Assembly (NCBI GenBank): GCA_016794345.1
Contig: JAEUKE010000204.1
Location: 1-64,000 of the forward strand
Direction of reading: 5' to 3'
Length of the DNA: 64,000 nucleotides
Origin: Myxococcales bacterium
GTDB taxonomy: Bacteria; Myxococcota_A; Polyangia; Polyangiales; Polyangiaceae
Shown in pieces: positions 33,537 through 42,635 of the stretch (position 1 is its first letter; the number at the start of each line of letters is the position of its first letter). Below the pieces are notes generated by a model that was given only the letters and a program-made list of their open reading frames with translations, searched no databases and had not been told where the DNA came from. Made by a program: the position numbers and the translations under genes.

Positions 33537-35864
33537 ATGGTCCTCCGCGCGCGCGCCTGGGGTCTGGCGGTCGTCATCCTCGCGGCGTGCTCGAGCGAGG
33601 GCGGCGGCGAAGGCGGCGCGCCGGTCACGTGGACGGGCGGCAGCGGCGGTGGCTCGAGCCAGGCGCAGGGCGGCGGCGGCGGGAGCACGACAGCAGCGCG
33701 GCCGCTCGAGGTCCGCGTGCGCTCGGCTCGGGCGACGCGCCTCGAGCTCTGGGTGTACGCGGCGCCGCAGGGTGGCGGGCCGCTGATCGTGAGGACGCTG
33801 GAGCGTGAGGCGGACGACACCTGGCGCGTGAGCATCTCCGCCGAGGACCTCGAGGCCGCGGGGGTCGGCGGCGTGGCCTTCTACGGCCTGCGCGCGTGGG
33901 GACCGAACTGGCCCCACGACGAGGCGTGGACACCGGGCTCGCTCGCCGGCTTCGTGACGGACGTCGACGGCGACGGCAATCGGTTCAACCCCAACAAGCT
34001 CCTGCTCGATCCGTATGGGCGCGAGACCTCCCACGATCCGACAACGCCCGAGATGCTCGACGGCAGCGTCTATTCGACCGGCCCCGACAATCGCGAGCGA
34101 GACAGCGGCCCGGTCGCGCCGAAGAGCGTCTGGCTCGCCCAAGAGCCCGTGGCGGTCGATCTCGGCCCACGGCCGTTCGGCCCGCTCGCTCACGACACCA
34201 TCTACGAGGTGCACGTCCGCGGCTTCACGATGAACGACCCCGCGGTCGACCCCGCTTGCCGCGGCACCTACCGCGGCGCCGCCGAGAAGGCCGCGTACCT
34301 CGCCGATCTCGGGATCACGGCGATCGAGCTCCTGCCGATCCAGGAGACCCCCAACTCGACGAACGAAGTGGAGGCGAGCACCGCCGGCGACAACTACTGG
34401 GGCTACTCGACCCTCGCCTTCTTCGCGCCCGACCGCCGCTATGCCTGTGACAAGTCGCCCGGGGGACCGACACGCGAGCTGCGCGAGATGGTCCGGGCGA
34501 TGCACGATCACGGCATCAAGGTCTTCCTGGACGTGGTCTACAACCACACCTGGGAAGGCGGGGTCGGCGATCCCGACGTCGCGCGCCTCCACTCGCTGCG
34601 GGGCCTCGACAACGCGGGCTATTACGAGCTCGCCGACGACGCGCGGTTCTACGCGGACAACACCGGCGTCGGCGCGAACACGAACGCGACGAGCTCGATG
34701 TTCCGCGACCTCGTGATCGACTCGCTCGCGTATTGGCACGAGGAGATGGGCGTCGACGGGTTCCGCTTCGATCTCGCCTCGGTCCTCGCGAACGGCTGCG
34801 AGCGCGGCTGCTTCAGCTTCGATCCGGGCGATCCGGAGGGCATCCTCGCCCGCGCCGTCTCCGAGCTGCCCGCGCGCCCCGCGGAGGGGGGCGAAGGCGT
34901 GGATCTGATCGCCGAGCCCTGGGGCATCGGCGCGGGGACCTATCAGATCGGTCATTATCCGGACGGCTTCGCCGAGTGGAACGGCACCTACCGCGACACG
35001 ATCCGCCGCGATCAGAACCGGCTGGACGTGGACACCGTCACACCGCGACAGCTCGTGTACGAGATCGTCGGCTCGCCGGATCTGTACGCGGACGACGGCC
35101 GGACACCGGGCGCGTCGGTGAACTTCGTCGTCGCCCACGACGGCTTCACCTTGCGAGACCTCTACGCGTGCAACCAGAAGAAAAACGGCCAGCCCTGGCC
35201 CTACGGCCCTTCGGACGGCGGCTCGGACGACAACCTGAGCTGGGACTACGGCGGAGATCCCGCGCGACAACGCCAGGCCTTCCGAACCGGCCTCGCGCTC
35301 CTGTCCCTCTCGGCCGGCGCCGCGATGATCACCGGTGGCGACGAGCTCTACCGGACGCAGGCGTGCAACAACAACACCTACAACCTGGACGCGTTCACCA
35401 ACTGGCTCGACTGGTCCGCGGCCGAGACCGCGCCCGATCTCGTGCGCTTCGCGCGGCTGATGCTCCGGTTCCGCCGCGCGCACCCCGCGCTGCGTCCGGT
35501 CGACTGGCCCCGCCCCGAGGACCCCGATGGGAACGGCCTCGGCGGCTGGGTGTTCCTGACCGACGCAGGCGCGATCACGACGGACGCGTACCTGGACAAC
35601 CCCGGCAACCATTTCCTCGCCTGGCGCGTCGACGGCGAGGCCGCTGGCGACGAGGCTCGGTCCATCCTCGTCCTCTACAACGGGCACAAGGCGCCGGTGA
35701 CCGCGACGCTCCCAGGGCCGAGCGGCGCCTTTTCACTCGTGCTCGACACGTCGTCGGCAGCAGAGCCGGCGGCCAACATCGTCGAGCCGGGCGCCGAGGT
35801 GCCCTACGAGGCGGCGACCTACCCGGTCGCGGCGCGCTCGGTGGTGGTCTTCGTCGAGCCATGA
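33537..35864 (+). CDS. Exported isoamylase/glycogen-debranching type GH13 lipoprotein, 775 aa
   Basis: The signal ARAWGLAVVILAAC makes it a lipoprotein, unlike cytoplasmic GlgX. After a Gly/Ser linker comes an N-terminal beta domain and then the GH13 barrel: VFLDVVYNHTWEGG, DGFRFDLASVL (nucleophile Asp), DLIAEPWG (acid/base Glu) and VAHDGFT (third acid). FTMNDPAVDPACRGTYRG and the NNNTYN region are typical of the isoamylase subgroup. It probably cleaves alpha-1,6 branches of extracellular glycogen or starch. It converges with a kinase gene 20 bases away. Confidence 0.85.
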   Translation: MVLRARAWGLAVVILAACSSEGGGEGGAPVTWTGGSGGGSSQAQGGGGGSTTAARPLEVRVRSARATRLELWVYAAPQGGGPLIVRTLEREADDTWRVSISAEDLEAAGVGGVAFYGLRAWGPNWPHDEAWTPGSLAGFVTDVDGDGNRFNPNKLLLDPYGRETSHDPTTPEMLDGSVYSTGPDNRERDSGPVAPKSVWLAQEPVAVDLGPRPFGPLAHDTIYEVHVRGFTMNDPAVDPACRGTYRGAAEKAAYLADLGITAIELLPIQETPNSTNEVEASTAGDNYWGYSTLAFFAPDRRYACDKSPGGPTRELREMVRAMHDHGIKVFLDVVYNHTWEGGVGDPDVARLHSLRGLDNAGYYELADDARFYADNTGVGANTNATSSMFRDLVIDSLAYWHEEMGVDGFRFDLASVLANGCERGCFSFDPGDPEGILARAVSELPARPAEGGEGVDLIAEPWGIGAGTYQIGHYPDGFAEWNGTYRDTIRRDQNRLDVDTVTPRQLVYEIVGSPDLYADDGRTPGASVNFVVAHDGFTLRDLYACNQKKNGQPWPYGPSDGGSDDNLSWDYGGDPARQRQAFRTGLALLSLSAGAAMITGGDELYRTQACNNNTYNLDAFTNWLDWSAAETAPDLVRFARLMLRFRRAHPALRPVDWPRPEDPDGNGLGGWVFLTDAGAITTDAYLDNPGNHFLAWRVDGEAAGDEARSILVLYNGHKAPVTATLPGPSGAFSLVLDTSSAAEPAANIVEPGAEVPYEAATYPVAARSVVVFVEP

Positions 35865-35883
35865 CGAATCCGTCAGGATCGAA

Positions 35884-37428
35884 TCAGTAGCCGAGCCCCG
35901 GACGCGAGGGCTTCGCCGTCTCTGTCGGCGCAGGCGGGTTGGCGGCCGCCGGTGAGGCGGTCGCCGGAGAGCGCGGGCGGGCCTTGGCCGAGCCGGCGGG
36001 CCCCGACGGACCGGCGGACGTCGGCGCGGAGGCGGACGGCGGAGCAGGAGCCTCGACGCCAGCGCTCGCGGTTGCCGAAGGCGGCGAGTCGAGGGTCGCT
36101 GCCGGCATCGATTGCGTACCGGCCGCCGCCGACGTCGGCTGGCCTGGCGACGACGTCTCGCCCGGCTCTCTCGACGTCAAGGCGACGACCGCGACGACGG
36201 CGGCGCCCCCGGCGACGATCGCGAGCGTGACGAAGCGCCGGGCGCGCGCCGGCTCGCGCGGCGGCGGGAGCGGCGCGGCGGCCGCGACGACGGGAGGCGG
36301 CGCCTCCCGCGCGAGCGTGCGCGCGTCCGACAGGGTGAGGACACCACCGAGCGCGGTGGCGGTGGCGGGCTCTTCGGTCGGCCCCCCGGCGACCATGGCG
36401 CTCGCGGCGGACGTCGTCTCCCCCGAGGCCTTCAGCAGATCGCGCAAGACCTGCTTTCGAGCGTCGAGCACGTCGCCGTAGAGGTCGCGCACGGCCTCGA
36501 TCACCGCTTGCCGCGTGGGCTCGATCCCGGCGGCGCGCGCCGCCGCCTCGAGCGCGGCCCCGAGCTCGGCCGCAGTGGCATAGCGCCTCGCCGGGTCCTT
36601 CTCGAGCGCGCCGGCGAGGACGGCGTCGAGCTCGGCGGGCACACGTGGCGCGACCTCGGAGGCTCGCTCGGGCGTCGTCGTGACGACCATCATCATGGTC
36701 GCCATCTCGCTGTCCCCGCGGAAGAGCCGCCTGCCCGTGAGCGCCTCCCAGAGCGTGACGCCGAGCGCGAAGACGTCGATCCGCCGGTCGACGCGGCGGT
36801 GCTGGATGTACTCGGGCGCCATGTACGCGAACTTGCCCTTCACCCCGGCCGTGGTCGTCGCGTGCGTCGACTCCGACCATTTGGCGACGCCGAAGTCGGC
36901 GATGCGGGACAGGCCGTCCACACCCACGAGGACGTTCTGGGGGGACACGTCCCGGTGCACGATGTGGAGCGGCTCGCCCTCGTCCCCTCGGAGCTCGTGT
37001 GCGGCGTGGAGGCCCGCGCAGACATCGAGCACGATGCGGATCGCTGCCGCCATCGGCAACTGGGTCCCGCGCTTCTGCGCGATCGAGCCGAGCTGCGCGA
37101 GCGAGGCCCCCTCCACGTAGTCCATCGCGAGCAAGAGCTCGTCGCGCGGCTCGTCGATGTCGACGACACCGCAGACGTTCGGGTGATGGAGCCGCGACGC
37201 GAGCTTGGCCTCGGCGATGAGCGCCTTGCGCAGCTCGGGATCGTCCACCAGGTGCGAGTGCGCCCGCTTGACGGCCACGAGCCGGGAGAAGCCGTGCCTC
37301 CCGCGCAGCCGGCCGACGTAGACCGTCGCCATGCCGCCCGAGGCGATCTTCACGAGACACTCGTAGCGAGCTTCTTCCGGGAGCTGGTCCCGCAAGCTCT
37401 TCTGGGGGGTGCCAGCGGAGCTGCTCAC
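35884..37428 (-). CDS. Transmembrane Ser/Thr protein kinase, 514 aa
   Basis: The kinase domain spans residues about 22-290: the glycine loop SGGMATVYVG, VAVKRAH with the ATP-binding Lys, HRDVSPQN as catalytic loop, ADFGVAKW and APEYIQ. A regulatory stretch follows, then one membrane helix (FVTLAIVAGGAAVVAVVAL, near 410) and a Pro/Ala/Ser-rich exterior tail. It faces an FHA sigma-54 activator gene across a 77-bp divergent promoter region, which suggests that the two act together. The GTG start at 37428 is the first start in the frame that fits. Confidence 0.88.
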   Translation of the reverse strand: MSSSAGTPQKSLRDQLPEEARYECLVKIASGGMATVYVGRLRGRHGFSRLVAVKRAHSHLVDDPELRKALIAEAKLASRLHHPNVCGVVDIDEPRDELLLAMDYVEGASLAQLGSIAQKRGTQLPMAAAIRIVLDVCAGLHAAHELRGDEGEPLHIVHRDVSPQNVLVGVDGLSRIADFGVAKWSESTHATTTAGVKGKFAYMAPEYIQHRRVDRRIDVFALGVTLWEALTGRRLFRGDSEMATMMMVVTTTPERASEVAPRVPAELDAVLAGALEKDPARRYATAAELGAALEAAARAAGIEPTRQAVIEAVRDLYGDVLDARKQVLRDLLKASGETTSAASAMVAGGPTEEPATATALGGVLTLSDARTLAREAPPPVVAAAAPLPPPREPARARRFVTLAIVAGGAAVVAVVALTSREPGETSSPGQPTSAAAGTQSMPAATLDSPPSATASAGVEAPAPPSASAPTSAGPSGPAGSAKARPRSPATASPAAANPPAPTETAKPSRPGLGY

Positions 37429-37505
37429 GTTGGGTCATGGAGATTACGCTTCCTCGCGCACGAAGACGACCGTGCTTCTCTTCCTGCTAAACTCCTCGGC
37501 GCGAC

Positions 37506-38825
37506 GTGACAATTTCCGGCTCCCACGACGACTCCACCGCGACGGCGCTCCCCGCCTCGCGAACGACGCGGCCGATCGACGTCCTCGTACGGATCGAGGC
37601 CCCCGGCTCCCCGGCCCTCGTGCACAGGCTCGGACAGGGCCCGAGCACGCTCGGGTCGTCGGATTCCTGCGAGATCTCGGTGAGCAATCGCACGATCTCG
37701 CGCAAGCACCTCGAGCTGCGGCCCGTCGCGGAGGGGGTCTCGGTCCGCGACCTCGGGAGCCGTAACGGCACCTTCTACCTGGGGCAGCGCATCGAGGGCA
37801 TGGTGCTCGCCCTCGGCGGCAGCCTCGTGCTCGGCCAGGACGTCCGCCTCACGATCGACGTCGACAGCCAGGCGCTGGAGGCCATGCCTCCGTTCGAGGG
37901 CACAAGCTACCGCGGCGTCCTCGGCCAGTCGCTCGTCATGCGCCAGCTCTTCGCGGTGCTGCGCCGGCTCGAGGGCTCACTCGTGAACGTGCTGGTGGAG
38001 GGCGAGTCGGGCGTCGGCAAGGAGGTGATCGCGCGCGCGGTGCACGACGGCTCGCGCGTCGCGGGCGGGCCGTTCGTCGCCGTCAACTGCGGCGCCATCG
38101 CCCGTGAGCTCGTCGCGAGCGAGCTCTTCGGTCATCGGCGCGGCGCCTTCACCGGCGCCGTGGAGGCGCGGCGAGGAGCCTTCGAGGTGGCGGACGGCGG
38201 CACCCTCTTCCTCGACGAGATCGGCGAGCTGCCGGTCGAGGTCCAGCCGATGTTGCTCCGCGCGTTGGAGACCGGGGACATCCGCGCGGTCGGCGACGAC
38301 ACGACGAAGAAGGTGAAGGTCCGCGTCGTCGCGGCGACGAACCGCGAGCTCGATCAGCGCGTTCAAGACGGCTCGTTCCGCGCCGATCTGTTCTATCGTC
38401 TCGCCGTCGTGCGCCTGCGGGTCCCGCCGCTCCGGGAGCGGCCCGAGGACATCGACATGCTGGCCACGCATTTCGCCGCCGCCGACGACGCGACGCTCCC
38501 CGCCGACATCCTCGCGCGGCTCCGCGCGCGCCCCTACCCCGGCAACGCCCGCGAGCTGCGCAACGCGGTCCAGGTCTACGCCGCGCTGGGCACGCTCCCG
38601 ACGGTCGAGCCCGCCACGCCCGGCAAGCCGGCGAGCCTGCGGCAGCTGGTCGATCTGACGCGCCCGTTCCTCGAGCAGCGCGACGCCCTGGTGGACGAGT
38701 TCACGCGCTTCTACCTCGAGGCGCTGCTCACCCAGACGGGCGGCAACCAGACGCTGGCCGCGCAGGTCGCCGGCCTTGACCGAACGTACCTGGGGCGGCT
38801 GATCACAAAGGTCCGCAAGCGCTGA
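37506..38825 (+). CDS. FHA-domain sigma-54 transcription activator, 439 aa
   Basis: Residues about 30-110 form an FHA domain (STLGSSDSCEISVSN, then ISRKHLEL and GSRNGTFYLG), which binds phosphothreonine. The AAA+ domain has Walker A GESGVGKE (166-173), the sigma-54 contact motif GAFTGA (about 213-218), and GGTLFLDEIGELP. The C-terminus ends in a Fis-type helix-turn-helix (TLAAQVAGLDRTYLGRLI). It has no receiver domain, so its signal is probably a phosphorylated partner, perhaps the kinase encoded divergently. A TAAACT hexamer lies 12 bases before GTG 37506. Confidence 0.9.
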   Translation: MTISGSHDDSTATALPASRTTRPIDVLVRIEAPGSPALVHRLGQGPSTLGSSDSCEISVSNRTISRKHLELRPVAEGVSVRDLGSRNGTFYLGQRIEGMVLALGGSLVLGQDVRLTIDVDSQALEAMPPFEGTSYRGVLGQSLVMRQLFAVLRRLEGSLVNVLVEGESGVGKEVIARAVHDGSRVAGGPFVAVNCGAIARELVASELFGHRRGAFTGAVEARRGAFEVADGGTLFLDEIGELPVEVQPMLLRALETGDIRAVGDDTTKKVKVRVVAATNRELDQRVQDGSFRADLFYRLAVVRLRVPPLRERPEDIDMLATHFAAADDATLPADILARLRARPYPGNARELRNAVQVYAALGTLPTVEPATPGKPASLRQLVDLTRPFLEQRDALVDEFTRFYLEALLTQTGGNQTLAAQVAGLDRTYLGRLITKVRKR

Positions 38826-38833
38826 CGGAACCG

Positions 38834-39658
38834 TCAGGGCGGCGTGATTCGCCCCGGAGCGCCCTCGGCGCCGAGCGCGGTGTGGCAGCTGTTGCAGTCA
38901 CCGGAGTCGACCGGGTCCTGCATGGCGGCTACCTTGCCGTCGCGGCGGACCTCGGCGCGGATGGGCCACGCCACGGCGGCCTCGCTCTCGAGCACGAAGT
39001 TGCCCGACGCCCGCACCGGGATTGTGTGCGTCGTTCCGTCCGCCTCGGTGATGACGACCGTCGAGCCGCCTATGCCGTTGCAGTCGTACTCCTCGTGGGC
39101 CGTCGGGAACACCGTGCCGGCGAAGGGGAACTTCCCCGCGTCGGCGCCGAGCTCCTTCTTGTGGCAGTCGAGGCAGGCGTGGCCCGGGTGCATGTCCTCG
39201 GAGCCTTCGTCGCCTCTCATCCAGTACGTCTTCGATGTGCACACGACCTCGACGGGAGGCGCGCCGCCGACGCCGTCGCAGTCACCCGCCGGCATGCCGC
39301 CTGCGACCCACGCCTCGAAGACGGCGATCTGATCGGCAGCGAGCGGCGCCCCGGGTGGCATGGGGCTGGCTGCGTCTTTCATGCGCGCGATCGAGCGGTC
39401 GGCGACTGTCTGCGACGCATCGATCGACGAGACGGCCAGGAGGTCGTCGCGTCCAGCGATCCGCACGCCGCCCGATGGGTGGGCGGTCGCGTGACAGCTC
39501 GTGCACGTCGCGATCACCGCCGCGACGTCACACGGCAGCGACGACTGCTGCGACGATCCCGCGCCGGCGCCTCCCGTCCCGCTCGTCTCGTCGCTCGAGC
39601 AAGCGAAAAACGAGGTCGTGACCAGAAGGACTGCCGCCGCGACGAATCGACCGTTCAT
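38834..39658 (-). CDS. Three-CxxCH (c-type haem) lipoprotein, 274 aa
   Basis: ATG 39658 starts a lipoprotein signal (GRFVAAAVLLVTTSFFAC). Haem-binding CxxCH motifs occur at CTSCHATAHP (near 50), CLDCHKKEL (near 165) and CNSCHTALG (near 260), with a Ser/Gly linker after the signal. Single Cys pairs elsewhere may be disulfides. Haem would be attached in the periplasm, giving an electron-carrying lipoprotein. It is tandem with a closely related gene upstream, clearly a duplication: the two share LPCDVAAV, MPPGAPL, DQIAVFE, RAEVRR and DCNSCH. Confidence 0.78.
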   Translation of the reverse strand: MNGRFVAAAVLLVTTSFFACSSDETSGTGGAGAGSSQQSSLPCDVAAVIATCTSCHATAHPSGGVRIAGRDDLLAVSSIDASQTVADRSIARMKDAASPMPPGAPLAADQIAVFEAWVAGGMPAGDCDGVGGAPPVEVVCTSKTYWMRGDEGSEDMHPGHACLDCHKKELGADAGKFPFAGTVFPTAHEEYDCNGIGGSTVVITEADGTTHTIPVRASGNFVLESEAAVAWPIRAEVRRDGKVAAMQDPVDSGDCNSCHTALGAEGAPGRITPP

Positions 39659-39709
39659 CGCGACGGATCGTTGCAACACACAGACCAGCGCAGCACTCGC
39701 CGCTCGGTA

Positions 39710-40576
39710 TCAGGGCGCGAGGATGCGTCCGGGCGCGTTCTCGTCGCCCATCGTGGAGTGGCAGCTGTTGCAGTCAGCGCTGTCGACAGGATCCTTCATG
39801 ACGAGGACCTTGTCGCCGCGGCGCACCTCGGCGCGGATCGGCATCACGAGCGGCGCTGCGTCCTCGGTCTCGATGAAGAAGTTGCCGCTCGTGTTGCGGG
39901 CGGTCGCCTGGACGGTCCGCCCCGTCGAGTCGGTCACGACGACCACGGTGCCGCCGAGACCGTTGCAGTCGTCTGGCTCGTGCAACGTCGGGTAGACCGT
40001 GCCGGCGAAGACGAGCCCCGGGCCGTGCTCGTCGCCGCCGGGCGGGTTCTGGTGGCAGTCGATGCAAGCGAGGCCGGGGTGCATGTCCTTCGACTCGTGG
40101 TCCCCGCCCATCCAGTGGCTGTTCGAGGAGCAAACGATCTGCACCGGGGGCGCGCCGCCCGCGCCGCAGTCGCCGGTGGGCATGCCGTCGGAGATCCAGG
40201 TCTCGAAGACCGCGATCTGGTCGGCCGAGAGCGGTGCGCCGGGCGGCATCGAGCCATCTTTCATGCGGATGAGGGAGCGCTCGGCGACCGTCATGGACGG
40301 GTCGACCGCGGACGTCGCCGCGAGGTCGGCCGCGGAGGTGATGCTGAGACCACCCACCGGAGGCTGCACCGCGTGACAGCTCGTGCAGGTCCCGACGACC
40401 GCCGCCACGTCGCACGGCAGATCCGTGGGGCCGGCCCCGGTCGGGGAGCCCGCGCCGGAGCCGGTGTTGTTGTTGCTGTCGTCGTCCCCTCCGCCACCGC
40501 CGTCCTCCACCGCCCCTTCGAGGCAAGCACCGAGGAGCATCGTCAGACCGGCCGCAAGCAAGAGCCCGTGTCGCAT
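39710..40576 (-). CDS. Three-CxxCH (c-type haem) lipoprotein, paralogue, 288 aa
   Basis: ATG 40576 begins MRHGLLLAAGLTMLLGAC, a lipoprotein signal, followed by an acidic Asp/Asn linker. CxxCH motifs are CTSCHAVQ, CIDCHQNPP and CNSCHSTMG at spacings like the downstream paralogue. The pair is transcribed from one promoter region facing the Cys-rich lipoprotein gene. The linker differs more than the haem domain, so the domain is under constraint. Partner oxidoreductases are not in the window. Confidence 0.78.
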   Translation of the reverse strand: MRHGLLLAAGLTMLLGACLEGAVEDGGGGGDDDSNNNTGSGAGSPTGAGPTDLPCDVAAVVGTCTSCHAVQPPVGGLSITSAADLAATSAVDPSMTVAERSLIRMKDGSMPPGAPLSADQIAVFETWISDGMPTGDCGAGGAPPVQIVCSSNSHWMGGDHESKDMHPGLACIDCHQNPPGGDEHGPGLVFAGTVYPTLHEPDDCNGLGGTVVVVTDSTGRTVQATARNTSGNFFIETEDAAPLVMPIRAEVRRGDKVLVMKDPVDSADCNSCHSTMGDENAPGRILAP

Positions 40577-40644
40577 GCCCGCACACAGGCAACACACGTT
40601 CCATCCCCAGGATCGGCCTGACCGCCCGAGAGCACGGGACCATT

Positions 40645-40717
40645 GCGGCCGATCGGCCGCAGCCAGCAGACGGTCGGCCGCAGCCGCGAAGCGCTGATTT
40701 CGTAGCGAAACGTTTCG
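40645..40717. promoter_or_regulatory. Divergent promoter with palindromes and 21-bp phased repeats
   Basis: GCGGCCGATCGGCCGC (40645-40660) is a perfect 16-bp palindrome. TCGGCCGCAGCC occurs at 40653 and again at 40674, exactly 21 bases or two helical turns apart. CGAAACGTTTCG (40706-40717) is a perfect 12-bp palindrome. The cluster lies between the haem lipoproteins and the divergent Cys-rich lipoprotein, so it probably binds a shared regulator. Confidence 0.5.
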
Positions 40718-40774
40718 GCTTTCGGCCGGCGACCGGTTGCGCCGCGAGGAGGTTCGGAGCCACGATGGCTGCGG

Positions 40775-41560
40775 ATGCAGAAGCTGGCCAGCCTCACGCT
40801 CGCAGCAGCCGCGGTCTCCGCCTGCAACCTCATCAGCGGCGTCGACGACTACCAGTTCGGCGCGGGCGGCTCGACGACCACGTCGGTCACGGGCTCGACC
40901 ACGGGCGGGAGCCCGACCTCGACCGGATCCATGACGACGTCGTCATCCTCGGGCAGCGGGATGGGCGGCTGCGGACCGGACACGAAGATTTGCGGAGACA
41001 TCTGCGCGTCGCTCGACGACCCGACCTACGGCTGCGGCCTCGCGGCGTGTGACCCCTGCGGTGCCGGAGAGGACTGCTGCGGCAGCCCGGCGATGTGCAC
41101 GAACGTCGTCGGAACGCCGACCCACTGCGGCGACTGCAACACGGTCTGCAGCGACAGCGAGTGGTGCATCGGGACGAGCTGCGATTGCAGGCCTGGCCTC
41201 GTGATGTCCGGCAGCGGATGTGTGGATCCGCTGTCGGATCCCACGATCTGCGGGAGCGACGGGCCCTGTCAGGCCCCCACCCCGCTCTGCCAGAACGGCC
41301 AGTGCGTGAGCGCCTGCAGCGGCGGCTACGAGGCGTGTGGCGGCGGATGCGTGGACCAGTCGACAGACCCGCTGAACTGCGGCGAATGCGGCCACTCGTG
41401 CAGCTCCTCCCAGGTCTGCGGCGGCAGCGACTGCGTCTCGTTCCATTTCGGAGAAGGCTGCAGCTCGTGCCCCTGCAGCGACTGCAGCGGCGACTACGAC
41501 CTCTGTTGCATGGCCGGGTCGACGCCCATCTGCGTCAAGGACGCGGCAGTCTGCCCGTGA
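40775..41560 (+). CDS. Cys-rich repeat lipoprotein, 261 aa
   Basis: The signal MQKLASLTLAAAAVSAC is a lipoprotein signal; a Thr/Ser/Gly linker of about 40 residues follows. The rest has some 30 cysteines in short units such as CGDICASLDDPTYGCG, THCGDCNTVCSDSEWC and NCGECGHSCSSSQVC, the pattern of EGF-like or related disulfide knots seen in secreted myxobacterial proteins. It is divergent from the haem lipoproteins and converges with a TPR protein gene 10 bases away. Confidence 0.7.
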   Translation: MQKLASLTLAAAAVSACNLISGVDDYQFGAGGSTTTSVTGSTTGGSPTSTGSMTTSSSSGSGMGGCGPDTKICGDICASLDDPTYGCGLAACDPCGAGEDCCGSPAMCTNVVGTPTHCGDCNTVCSDSEWCIGTSCDCRPGLVMSGSGCVDPLSDPTICGSDGPCQAPTPLCQNGQCVSACSGGYEACGGGCVDQSTDPLNCGECGHSCSSSQVCGGSDCVSFHFGEGCSSCPCSDCSGDYDLCCMAGSTPICVKDAAVCP

Positions 41561-41570
41561 TCGTTTGGGA

Positions 41571-42500
41571 TCAAAAGACCACGTCGACCCCGGCGAACCC
41601 CGGCCCCACCAGGGGATAGACGCCGGTCGTCCGGGTGGACGGCGGTGGTTCGTCCCCCGGGATCAACACCAGCACCAGCCCGGTGACGAAGGCCGCCCCG
41701 CCCGCGACGAGGAGCCCGGTGGACGCGTTCCCCAGCGTCCGCGCTTCGTCGGCGAGGGCCTCGTCGGCCGGATCACAGCCTCGCTTCGTCGGGCACCTGT
41801 CGGCGATCTCGTCGACCTTCATGAGCGAGAGCGCGCCGAGGACACCCCCGGCGATGGCGGCCGCGCCGCCGACCGACATCGAGACGATCCTGCCGATCGT
41901 GAGCGGGCGAAGGCCGGAGCTCGCAGCGGGAGGCTGCGGGCCGTCCTGAGGCGCCGGCGGCGAGACGTCCACCACCGCCTCCGCGCCCGGGAGCAGCTCG
42001 ACCCGCCGCGCGCCGCCGGCGAACCGAACGTCGTGCGCGCCCGGGGCGACGTACCACTCGGCGCCCTCCACCACCTCGCCGTCCACCGTGACGTCTTTGC
42101 CGGCGCCCGCGAGCCGGATGCGACCGAGCTGGGCGGCGAGCGGCGCGAGCTCCGTCTTGCCGATGGACTGGGCCTCGCGGAACGCGTCGGGCGCATAGTT
42201 CGGCAAGACCTCCGAGACGAGCCGCTGGTAGAGGCGCGCCGCGAGGACCTTCTCTCCGAGCGAGACGTGCGCCTGCGCGAGATAGAGCAAGTGGGTGGGC
42301 GCGTGGAACTTCGCCTCCGCCTGCTCGAAGAGGACGATCGCGCTCTTCGCGTCGCCCGCGTCGAGCTTCGCCAGTCCCTCCTTCGCGAGCGAACGTGCTT
42401 CGTCGCGCACCGTGGAGCCGGCGTCGCCGCCGGGTTGTTGGGCGAAGGCAGCGGGGCTCCCCAGGAGCACGACCGCGAGCGCAGCGAAGGCCAACCTCAC
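41571..42500 (-). CDS. Exported TPR-type protein with PEGA-like domain, 309 aa
   Basis: GTG 42500 starts a signal peptide (MRLAFAALAVVLLGSPAAFA). Residues about 30-130 are TPR-like helices (EGLAKLDAGDAKSAIVLFEQ; LLYLAQAHVSLGEKVLAARL). A PEGA-like beta domain follows (KDVTVDGEVVEGAEWYVAPG), then two hydrophobic segments near 205-225 and 265-285. It has the same layout as the protein at 60037-60981, a paralogue. It is likely a periplasmic scaffold anchored in the inner membrane. Confidence 0.7.
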   Translation of the reverse strand: MRLAFAALAVVLLGSPAAFAQQPGGDAGSTVRDEARSLAKEGLAKLDAGDAKSAIVLFEQAEAKFHAPTHLLYLAQAHVSLGEKVLAARLYQRLVSEVLPNYAPDAFREAQSIGKTELAPLAAQLGRIRLAGAGKDVTVDGEVVEGAEWYVAPGAHDVRFAGGARRVELLPGAEAVVDVSPPAPQDGPQPPAASSGLRPLTIGRIVSMSVGGAAAIAGGVLGALSLMKVDEIADRCPTKRGCDPADEALADEARTLGNASTGLLVAGGAAFVTGLVLVLIPGDEPPPSTRTTGVYPLVGPGFAGVDVVF

Positions 42501-42623
42501 GAGGACCGAGTAATCGCAGGAAGGCACCAGCTTGAAAAGGCCCAAGCGCTGCGAAGCTCGTGACGCACGGTCACAACCGTGCCGCGTCCGACCGGCTGGC
42601 TCGCCGTGACGAGACGGAGGGTT

Positions 42624-42629
42624 TACCTT
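42624..42629 (+). promoter_or_regulatory. -10-like box of a leaderless promoter (isoprenoid-synthase-like operon)
   Basis: TACCTT ends 6 bases before ATG 42636, the first gene of the three-gene operon. Confidence 0.4.
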
Positions 42630-42635
42630 CCCGGC

